From Phycisphaeraceae bacterium (lineage in GTDB: Bacteria > Planctomycetota > Phycisphaerae > Phycisphaerales > Phycisphaeraceae): 5,758 bases of DNA. The DNA is taken from assembly GCA_020850375.1 (NCBI GenBank), contig JADZET010000183.1, positions 1-5,758 on the forward strand, in the 5' to 3' direction. Each line of letters begins with the position of its first letter. The first letter of the stretch is position 1. The notes beneath the pieces are model-generated. The model was not told the origin of the DNA, did not search any database, and was given only the letters and a program-made list of their open reading frames with translations. Below, piece after piece: positions 1 through 5,105 of the stretch. Made by a program: the position numbers and the translations under genes.

Positions 1-764
1 CCAAGGCGTGGAAGGACTCGGCGTTCCGGATCGTGTTCGAGGACGAGCACCTGTTGGTGGTGGACAAGGCGGCGTGGGCGATGTCGGTGCCGACGTCGCC
101 GGAGCAGGGCACGGGCAAGTCGGTGGCGGAGCGTGTGGAGAGATACCTCAAGCACGGGCGCAAGCCGGTGTCGATCCCGGTGGTGCACCGGCTGGACCAG
201 GGGACGTCGGGGCTGCTGGTGTTCGCCAAGACGGCGGCGGTGGCGGGGATGCTCAAAGAGCAGTTCGCGGCGCGCAAGCCGCTGCGTCTGTACGTGGCGC
301 TGGTGGCCGGTCGGGTGGAGAAGGATCGGGGGGTCTGCAAGAGCCACCTGGCGACGGCGATGAACCTCGACCGCTACTCGACGCCGAACACCAAGGTGGG
401 CAAGCTGGCGATCACGCACTACGTCGTGGCCTCGCGGCATGACGGGTACACCTGCGTGCACTGCCAGCTCGAGACGGGTCGGCGGCATCAGATCCGGGTG
501 CACATGGCTGAGCTGCGCCACCCGGTGCTGGGGGACATGCGCTATGAGACGGCGTTGGCCCGGCACCCGAAGTGGAACGTCCGGCGGCTGGCGCTGCACG
601 CGGCGACGCTGGGGTTCATGCACCCGATGACGGGCAAGGCGATGGAATTCACCAGCCCCCTGCCGGCGCCGATGGCGGCGATGCTGGACCAGGGCGGGCC
701 GGGGGAGAAAATGACGGGATCGTCGGCCGCCGGCCGTCGTTCTCCAAGGAGTCGTCCAAAATGA
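1..764 (+). CDS. RluA-family RNA pseudouridine synthase, 5'-truncated by the window edge
   Basis: The protein isomerises a specific uridine to pseudouridine in rRNA or tRNA in the cytoplasm; which site cannot be told. The reading frame is open from base 3, giving 253 visible residues. The GTG at 33 is probably not the start, because the family-typical run RIVFEDEHLLVVDK begins before it, so the true start and any N-terminal S4 domain lie upstream. The catalytic motif HRLDQGTSG is intact, with the nucleophilic Asp codon at 195-197 (visible residue 65). The second hallmark, ETGRRHQIRVHM followed by HPVLGD, starts at 471. The usual KPxG near the N-terminal strand is replaced by KAAW. The last ~20 residues (GEKMTGSSAAGRRSPRSRPK) run past the conserved fold and are basic and low in complexity. 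The stop TGA at 762-764 overlaps the ATG of the next gene, so the two are probably co-transcribed. Family is certain; subfamily is not. Confidence 0.93.
   Translation, partial: KAWKDSAFRIVFEDEHLLVVDKAAWAMSVPTSPEQGTGKSVAERVERYLKHGRKPVSIPVVHRLDQGTSGLLVFAKTAAVAGMLKEQFAARKPLRLYVALVAGRVEKDRGVCKSHLATAMNLDRYSTPNTKVGKLAITHYVVASRHDGYTCVHCQLETGRRHQIRVHMAELRHPVLGDMRYETALARHPKWNVRRLALHAATLGFMHPMTGKAMEFTSPLPAPMAAMLDQGGPGEKMTGSSAAGRRSPRSRPK
746..751 (+). promoter_or_regulatory. Shine-Dalgarno AAGGAG of the deacetylase gene
   Basis: AAGGAG lies inside the last codons of the pseudouridine synthase, 9 nt before the ATG at 761. It decides the start: the open frame extends back to 572, but that upstream stretch is the shadow of the synthase gene, while 761 has the ribosome site and begins a family-like N-terminus. 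Confidence 0.8.
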
Positions 765-1528
765 GCTTGCGTTTCACCTGGCCCCACGGGCACGCCGCGG
801 CGCTGAGTCTGTCCTTCGACGACGCACGACCGAGTCAGCTCGACTTCGGCGTGCCGCTGTTCGACCGGCATGGGTTCAAGGCCACGTTCTACGTCAGCCT
901 GTCGCCGCTGCGGCTGCGGGCGGAGGAGTGGAAGGGGGCGGCGGCGAACGGGCACGAGATCGGCAACCACACGGTCTACCATCCCTGCACGGGGAATTTC
1001 GTGTGGTCGCGCGAGCACGCGCTCGAGGAGTACACGCTCGAGCAGATGGCGGCGGAGCTGGACGAGGCGAATCACCAGATCAAGGAGATCGTGGGGGTCG
1101 AGGCGGTGACGTTCGCGTACCCCTGCGGGCAGACGTTCGTGGGGCGGGGGGTCAAGACGCGGAGCTACATCCCGCTGGTGGCCGAACGGTTTTTGGCGGG
1201 GCGCGGGTACCTGGCGGAGTGCCAGAACGATCCGTGGATGTGCGACCTGGCGAACCTGATGACCGGCGGGCTGGACAACAAGGATTTCGAGGAGGTTCGT
1301 CCGGAGATCGACCGGGCGCTGGCGGAGGGGCGTTGGCTGCACCTGGCGGGGCACGACGTGAACCTGGGCAAGGGGCAGGTGACGCGGGTGGAGACCCTGG
1401 ATCGGATCCTGAATTACGCGCGGGAGAAGAATTTCTGGGTGACCACGGTGGCCGAGGGGGCGAGGCACCTGCGCGATCAGTTCCGCTCGACGTTCGGGAA
1501 AGCCGACAGGTCGGGCTTGTGCTTGTAG
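761..1528 (+). CDS. NodB-type (CE4) polysaccharide deacetylase-like protein
   Basis: This 255-residue protein has the NodB homology fold, whose members remove N- or O-acetyl groups from chitin-like oligosaccharides, peptidoglycan or exopolysaccharide using a metal. Visible motifs are LSFDDA with Asp20-Asp21 (motif 1), GNHTVYHP with the metal-binding pair His70 and His74 (motif 2), FAYPCG at 118-123 (motif 3) and WLHLAGHD with His198 near the C-terminus (last catalytic motif). The metal triad Asp-His-His is therefore complete. There is no signal peptide or membrane span, so it is probably cytoplasmic, unlike many envelope deacetylases. The start overlaps the upstream stop in ATGA, which suggests translational coupling. 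The C-terminal 17 codons overlap the 3' end of the opposite-strand gene. Substrate is unknown. A Cys sits directly after the motif 3 proline, and Cys153 and Cys161 bracket an insertion (AECQNDPWMCD) of unknown role. Confidence 0.9.
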   Translation: MSLRFTWPHGHAAALSLSFDDARPSQLDFGVPLFDRHGFKATFYVSLSPLRLRAEEWKGAAANGHEIGNHTVYHPCTGNFVWSREHALEEYTLEQMAAELDEANHQIKEIVGVEAVTFAYPCGQTFVGRGVKTRSYIPLVAERFLAGRGYLAECQNDPWMCDLANLMTGGLDNKDFEEVRPEIDRALAEGRWLHLAGHDVNLGKGQVTRVETLDRILNYAREKNFWVTTVAEGARHLRDQFRSTFGKADRSGLCL

Positions 1529-2529
1529 AGTTCGCAGGTCGCTTGCCTGACGACGGTGTCGTCATCGAGCACAACCTCGTAGATGTACAACAGCGGGATC
1601 GTCTGGCAGTCGAGGAGCTCACGCCGGCCGGAAGCGATGGCGTCGAGGTGCTCCTGCCAGGATGTCCGCCAGCCCGCCACGGTCCGGCCGTCGAGGGGCA
1701 TCGGGTAGAACATGGCGAACTGCTGGTGCTGGGCGTCCTCGAACCGCTGGACCGACCACTCCTTGCCGCTCTGGAGGTCTCTGCACACGTGTGTGACGAT
1801 CGGCTCGGCATTGATCAGCCGGAATCGGCCGGCGGAGAAGGCCTCGTGCACGCGTTTGGTGAACTGTAGCGTCCTCTCGAGCATCGTGCCCCGCTCGGCT
1901 GGGTCATAGTAGGTGCCCGAGCCAATGACCTTGGTCGATCCATCGGGCAGCGTCACGCGGTAAACATAGGCTGTCCCCCCGACAGGACCATTGACTGTCT
2001 TCTCCAGCTTGAAGTGTCCCTGATCGATGGCCTGGTCCATGGCCTGTTCTTCCGCGATGTTCTGCGGGGGAGGTGCTGGGGGATCGGCCAGCGCCGATGT
2101 CTGGCGGCCGGGAGCTTGTTGCGGGGCCGGGACCATGTCGGCGTCGGACCGGGACTGACCGTCGGTGGGCCAATCCCTCATCCCGCCGCCGCTGATGGTG
2201 ACATCCCCGTTGTGGGTCTTGCCGTCGGGCGTGGTGAAGGGGTCGAGCTTGTAGGTCTTCCGTTCGCTGCTATAGAACCACTGCAGTCGCTTGATGGCCT
2301 GGTACCCCTGCTCAGCGGCCCAGCCGCTGGCGACGAGCGACAGAGCCAGCAGCACGGTGGCGGCGGTGCGCAGACGCGGCGAGAACCGACGAATGCGACG
2401 GTGATCGGCAGGCAGCGCCGACTCGGCCAACAGGAGCAGGGCCTTGAGCCGCTGCTGATGCTCCGAGGGCGTCAGGTTCGGCGGCGTGGCCTGTTCGAGC
2501 AATTCACGCATCCACTGTTCATCTGTCAT
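1477..2529 (-). CDS. Single-span membrane protein, probable anti-sigma factor partner of the adjacent sigma gene
   Basis: This 350-residue protein was not recognised by sequence; the role is inferred from position and architecture. Residues 1-54 are cytoplasmic, helical and charged (MTDEQWMRELLEQA, then QQRLKALLLLAESALPADHRR), the size of a short sigma-binding region. A basic stretch (RRIRRFSPRLR) precedes one hydrophobic span at about 56-72 (AATVLLALSLVASGWAA), predicting N-in/C-out topology. A Gly/Pro/Asp-rich linker covers about 111-156, and the rest is an outer domain with a repeated YxYxVxLxD pattern at about 189 and 316. No zinc anti-sigma HxxxCxxC motif is present. It starts 58 bp after the sigma gene stop on the same strand, with AGGAG 8 nt before the ATG. 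Sigma gene first, then a membrane protein, is the classic ECF sigma/anti-sigma order. The 3' end overlaps the convergent deacetylase gene by 52 bp. Alternative: a membrane sensor that does not bind sigma. Confidence 0.8.
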   Translation of the reverse strand: MTDEQWMRELLEQATPPNLTPSEHQQRLKALLLLAESALPADHRRIRRFSPRLRTAATVLLALSLVASGWAAEQGYQAIKRLQWFYSSERKTYKLDPFTTPDGKTHNGDVTISGGGMRDWPTDGQSRSDADMVPAPQQAPGRQTSALADPPAPPPQNIAEEQAMDQAIDQGHFKLEKTVNGPVGGTAYVYRVTLPDGSTKVIGSGTYYDPAERGTMLERTLQFTKRVHEAFSAGRFRLINAEPIVTHVCRDLQSGKEWSVQRFEDAQHQQFAMFYPMPLDGRTVAGWRTSWQEHLDAIASGRRELLDCQTIPLLYIYEVVLDDDTVVRQATCELYKHKPDLSAFPNVERN

Positions 2530-2537
2530 GGCTGTGG

Positions 2538-2542
2538 CTCCT
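2538..2542 (-). promoter_or_regulatory. Shine-Dalgarno AGGAG of the putative anti-sigma gene
   Basis: On the minus strand AGGAG is followed by 8 nt (ccacagcc) and ATG at 2529-2527. The site lies in the 58-bp gap after the sigma gene stop and supports that start. Confidence 0.7.
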
Positions 2543-2587
2543 GATTCAAGATCCGGCCCGACGGTCAGTAAAATGCCGGCCGGGGCG

Positions 2588-3112
2588 TCAGGTTGCAGCC
2601 TCCATGCGGTTGCGCAGTTGTTTGAGCCCGCGGTGGATCCAGGACTTGATCGTGCCGACGCGCTTGCCCGTGGCCTGGGCGATCTCTTCGTAGGTGAGCT
2701 GTTCGAAAAATCGCAGGGTCAGGGCGGTGCGGTGACGCTGGGGGAGAGATAGGAGGTGGCGGTGCAGGTCGGCGAAACGGCGATGGTTCTGCTCGCGGAG
2801 GGCGAGGCCCTCGACGGCGTCCTCGGACAGGTGGAGCCGGGCGGTTTGCGTGGCCCATGCGTGCTCGTGTCGGCGGCGGCGGTGGATCTGCCGCCAGTAC
2901 ATGCGCAGCTCGTTGGCGGCGATGCCGTACAGCCAGGCCCGTGGCGATGAGTCCGGCCGGAGGGTGGCGAAGGCTCGTAGGGCCTTGAAAAAGGTGTTGG
3001 AGGTCAGGTACTCGGCGGTGTCGATGTCCAGCGTGCCGCGGTAGAGGTAGTTGAGGATGCGGAGGTAGTAGGCGTCGTAAAGCTGGGTAAATTCGGGTCT
3101 GCCCTGATCCAT
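2588..3112 (-). CDS. ECF-like RNA polymerase sigma-70 family factor
   Basis: The protein directs RNA polymerase to a set of promoters. From the ATG at 3112 it has 174 residues, normal for group 4 (ECF) sigma factors, with only regions 2 and 4. Region 2 spans about 7-74 (EFTQLYDAYYLRILNYL, then the typical AWLYGIAANELRMYWR). A basic, His-rich linker follows (RQIHRRRRHEH). Region 4 covers about 114-170 with HLLSLPQRHRTALTLRFFEQ and the helix-turn-helix LTYEEIAQATGKRVGTIKSW. The start is uncertain: the ATG at 3112 has GGAG only 2 nt away, too close. A TTG at 3211 has GGAG with a 5-nt spacer and would add 33 residues, acidic and Pro-rich; the frame stays open to TTG 3280. The ATG at 3112 is the minimal form containing both domains. 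The putative anti-sigma gene follows in the same operon. Family assignment is firm; regulon unknown. Confidence 0.9.
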   Translation of the reverse strand: MDQGRPEFTQLYDAYYLRILNYLYRGTLDIDTAEYLTSNTFFKALRAFATLRPDSSPRAWLYGIAANELRMYWRQIHRRRRHEHAWATQTARLHLSEDAVEGLALREQNHRRFADLHRHLLSLPQRHRTALTLRFFEQLTYEEIAQATGKRVGTIKSWIHRGLKQLRNRMEAAT

Positions 3113-3304
3113 CTCTCCAGCGACCTGGACATCGGGCGGGGCCGGGGAAGGCAGGCCGTCCTCAGGCGCAGGATCCGAAAAGGCGGCGTCTTTTGCGGTG
3201 ATTGGCTTCAAGCAGGCTCCATCTACAGGCGTTCCTGTCTTGAATATGCCATGAGCACAAAAAGGTTGCATGAGAATCAATCCGGTTGAACAATTTCATA
3301 CCGA

Positions 3305-3322
3305 GGCCATCACACGATGGCC
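3305..3322. repeat. Perfect inverted repeat, 7-bp arms with 4-bp spacer
   Basis: GGCCATC-ACAC-GATGGCC is perfectly symmetric in its arms and stops exactly at the arm ends. It sits in the divergent promoter region, 17 bp upstream of the TATGAT box and so over the expected -35 position for the plus-strand gene. It has no T-run in either direction, which argues against an intrinsic terminator. A dimeric regulator operator is a plausible reading; function is inferred from position only. Confidence 0.5.
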
Positions 3323-3338
3323 GTCATATCCGCGCGCC

Positions 3339-3344
3339 TATGAT
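3339..3344 (+). promoter_or_regulatory. Possible -10 box TATGAT for the dehydrogenase gene
   Basis: TATGAT matches the housekeeping -10 consensus TATAAT at five of six bases and lies 29 bp upstream of the ATG at 3374, predicting a leader of about 20-25 nt. No TTGACA-like -35 is present at 16-18 bp spacing; that position is filled by the inverted repeat. A weak or activator-dependent promoter would fit, but a chance match is possible. Confidence 0.3.
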
Positions 3345-3360
3345 TCGAGGCGATTGAACC

Positions 3361-3366
3361 GAGGGG
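3361..3366 (+). promoter_or_regulatory. Shine-Dalgarno GAGGGG of the dehydrogenase gene
   Basis: GAGGGG precedes the ATG at 3374 by 7 nt (atctgac). It supports the start that also yields a proper signal peptide. Confidence 0.6.
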
Positions 3367-3373
3367 ATCTGAC

Positions 3374-5089
3374 ATGTCATCGCTCACTGGTTGCCCCCGT
3401 CTTGGCTCGCTGGTGGTCGCACTTGTGATCGCCCCGTTTACCCAGGGCCAGACCACGAACAACCCGCTGCCGGACTCGGTCACGCCGTCGGGGCTGCGGG
3501 TGGAGCTGCGGGACTATCTTGCGGCGCCGGCGAGCAGCGCGAGTCGGCCGATCGCGCGGCTGAATTATCTGTCGCCGGCGCCGGACGGGTCGGCGCGGCT
3601 GTTCGTCAATGACATGCGGGGCAAACTCTGGGTGATCGACGTGTCGTACCCGCAGTCGCCGCAGTTCATGCCGGACCCGGTGCTGGACCTGGCGACGGCG
3701 CCGGGGGCGGCGCTGTTCAGCCTGTATGGGGAGGTGGGGTTCTCCAGCTTCGCGTTTCATCCGGACTTCGCGGTGGCGGGTTCGGCGGGGCATGGCAAGC
3801 TCTACGTGACGTATGACTCGTCGGACACGTCCAAGCCGGTGGATTACCCCTCGCCGGGGGGGACGGACCACCACAGCGTGATCGAGGAGTGGACGATCGA
3901 CCCGAATGATCCGAACCTGGCCGACCCGGACACGCGGCGGCAGGTGCTGCGGATCGGGCAGCCGTTCAGCAACCACAACATGGGGCTGATGGCGTTCAAC
4001 CCCAATTCGCAGCCGGGGGACGCGGACTACGGGAAGATGTACATCGCGGTGGCGGACGGGGGCAGCGGCGGGGACCCCTACAACGTCGCGCAGAACCTGC
4101 AAAGCCCGCTGGGCAAGATCCTGCGGATCGACCCGTTATCACCCCCCGGGGGTGGTGCGAATTACACGGCGCCTGCGGACAACCCGTTCGTGGGGCAGGA
4201 CGCGCTGGGGGAGATCTGGGCGCTGGGGCTGCGGAACCCGCACCGCTTTAGCTGGGACTCGGTGGCGCTCGGCGGGTCAGGCGCGATGTTCATCAGCGAC
4301 ATCGGTCAGTCGAACCTGGAGGAGATCAACCTCGGCGCGGCGGGGGCGAACTACGGGTGGGACATCCGCGAGGGGACGTTCGCGACGGTGCCGGGGAACA
4401 ACGGGGTGGTCAGCACGATCCCGCCGGTGGACACGATCCCGCTGACGTACCCGGTGGCGCAGTACGATCACGACGAGGGCGATGCGATCGTGGGCGGGTT
4501 CGTCTACCGGGGGTCGGCGATCCCGAACCTCGTGGGCAAGTACGTGTTCGGGGACCTGGCCAAGGGTCGGCTGTTCTACTTCGAGCTCGACGAGATGCAG
4601 CCCGACGGGCAGACGCCGATCCATGAGCTGACGCTGATGGTCAACGGCGTGCCCAGGACGTTGCTGCAGGTGCTGGGCAACGACTACCGGGCGGACCTGC
4701 GGTTCGGGCTCGACGCCGACGGGGAGATCTACGTGCTGACCAAGCGGGACGGGATGATCCGGACGCTGGGGTTTATCCCGAATCCGGGGGATTTTAACGG
4801 GGACGGGCTGATCAACGTGCAGGACATCAACCCGTTCGTGCTGGCGATGTCGAACCCGTCGGCGTTCGAGGCCCAGCACCCGGACCTGCCGCTGGCGTAC
4901 CTGGACCTGACGGGGGACGGGGTGATCGACGTGCAGGACATCAACCCGTTCGTGCAGGAACTGGTGGCGGGCGTGGGACAGGGGGTGGTGCTGATCATCC
5001 CGGAGCCGTCGGGGCTAGGCGGGGTGCTGCTGAGCGTGTGCCTGGCGTCGCGGCGGTGGCGCGGCGGCGTCCAGACGGCGGGGCGGTGA
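3374..5089 (+). CDS. Exported PQQ-dependent sugar dehydrogenase-like protein with dockerin-like repeats and PEP-CTERM-like tail
   Basis: This 571-residue secreted protein resembles soluble aldose/glucose/sorbosone dehydrogenases, six-bladed beta-propellers that oxidise sugars with PQQ. A signal peptide covers about 1-26 (hydrophobic LGSLVVALVIAP, cut near TQGQ). The propeller covers about 40-467, with NYLSPAPDGSARLFVND, FAFHPDF, SNHNMG at 199-204 (His201 at the position of the family's catalytic base), SPLGKILRIDP, ALGLRNPHRFSWD (PQQ-contact region), DIGQSNLEEINLG, and YDHDEGDAIVGGFVYRG. Two EF-hand-like dockerin repeats follow, DFNGDGLINVQDINPF from 473 and DLTGDGVIDVQDINPF from 511. The tail has PEP at 543-545, a short hydrophobic stretch (LGGVLLSVCLA) and RRWR, as in PEP-CTERM sorting signals, although the span is short and 8 residues follow the basic cluster. 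Activity and cofactor are inferred from family; some planctomycete relatives may be structural rather than enzymatic. Confidence 0.88.
   Translation: MSSLTGCPRLGSLVVALVIAPFTQGQTTNNPLPDSVTPSGLRVELRDYLAAPASSASRPIARLNYLSPAPDGSARLFVNDMRGKLWVIDVSYPQSPQFMPDPVLDLATAPGAALFSLYGEVGFSSFAFHPDFAVAGSAGHGKLYVTYDSSDTSKPVDYPSPGGTDHHSVIEEWTIDPNDPNLADPDTRRQVLRIGQPFSNHNMGLMAFNPNSQPGDADYGKMYIAVADGGSGGDPYNVAQNLQSPLGKILRIDPLSPPGGGANYTAPADNPFVGQDALGEIWALGLRNPHRFSWDSVALGGSGAMFISDIGQSNLEEINLGAAGANYGWDIREGTFATVPGNNGVVSTIPPVDTIPLTYPVAQYDHDEGDAIVGGFVYRGSAIPNLVGKYVFGDLAKGRLFYFELDEMQPDGQTPIHELTLMVNGVPRTLLQVLGNDYRADLRFGLDADGEIYVLTKRDGMIRTLGFIPNPGDFNGDGLINVQDINPFVLAMSNPSAFEAQHPDLPLAYLDLTGDGVIDVQDINPFVQELVAGVGQGVVLIIPEPSGLGGVLLSVCLASRRWRGGVQTAGR
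4801..4955 (+). repeat. Direct repeat encoding the two dockerin-like units
   Basis: Bases 4801-4841 and 4915-4955 match over 41 bp with two mismatches, including an identical 27-bp core (4815-4841 and 4929-4955). The period is 114 bp, or 38 codons. Both copies encode GDG(L/V)I(N/D)VQDINPFV, so the repeat reflects the duplicated calcium-binding unit of the protein. Confidence 0.85.
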
Positions 5090-5105
5090 GTTATCATGGC
5101 TGGGC

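Larger units (their letters stand above)
3113..3373. promoter_or_regulatory. Divergent intergenic region between the sigma operon and the exported dehydrogenase gene
   Basis: These 261 bp separate two genes transcribed outward and must hold both promoters. The stretch about 3240-3300 is visibly A/T-richer than the surrounding DNA. It contains an 18-bp inverted repeat at 3305-3322 and a TATGAT box at 3339, described separately. A smaller hairpin ACAGG-CGTT-CCTGT lies at 3225-3238; on the minus strand it carries GGAAC, a sequence also seen in -35 elements of many ECF promoters, but no convincing matching -10 was found. If the sigma factor starts at 3211 or 3271, part of this region is coding. 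Confidence 0.55.

Noticed and set aside
542..1468. Long minus-strand open frame (308 codons) opposite the synthase end and the deacetylase
   Set aside because: Rich in Arg, Pro, His and Leu without recognisable domains, as expected for the complement of a G/C-ending gene; the plus-strand proteins carry intact family motifs.
928..1869. Plus-strand open frame running through the deacetylase and into the anti-sigma region
   Set aside because: Gly/Arg/Ala-rich shadow translation in another frame; no ribosome site or motif.
2014..2544. Plus-strand open frame (176 codons) opposite the putative anti-sigma gene
   Set aside because: Gly-rich, no family similarity; the minus-strand frame has a ribosome site, a membrane span and operon context.
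2530..2587. Possible hairpin CCGGCC...GGCCGG in the gap between sigma and anti-sigma genes
   Set aside because: Only a 6-bp stem with a 19-nt loop and no T-run; expected by chance in GC-rich DNA, though a weak attenuator cannot be excluded.
3225..3238. Small inverted repeat ACAGG-CGTT-CCTGT carrying GGAAC on the minus strand, considered as an ECF promoter -35
   Set aside because: Arms are only 5 bp and no credible -10 was found at the right spacing; noted in the intergenic feature only.
3377..4102. Minus-strand open frame (241 codons) inside the dehydrogenase gene, and a similar one at 4277-4879
   Set aside because: Arg/His/Val/Pro-rich antisense shadows of the strongly biased dehydrogenase codons.
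4140..4154. Palindromic CACCCCC-C-GGGGGTG
   Set aside because: Lies within the dehydrogenase coding frame (Ser-Pro-Pro-Gly-Gly-Gly) and has no loop or T-run suitable for a terminator; most likely a by-product of Pro/Gly codons.
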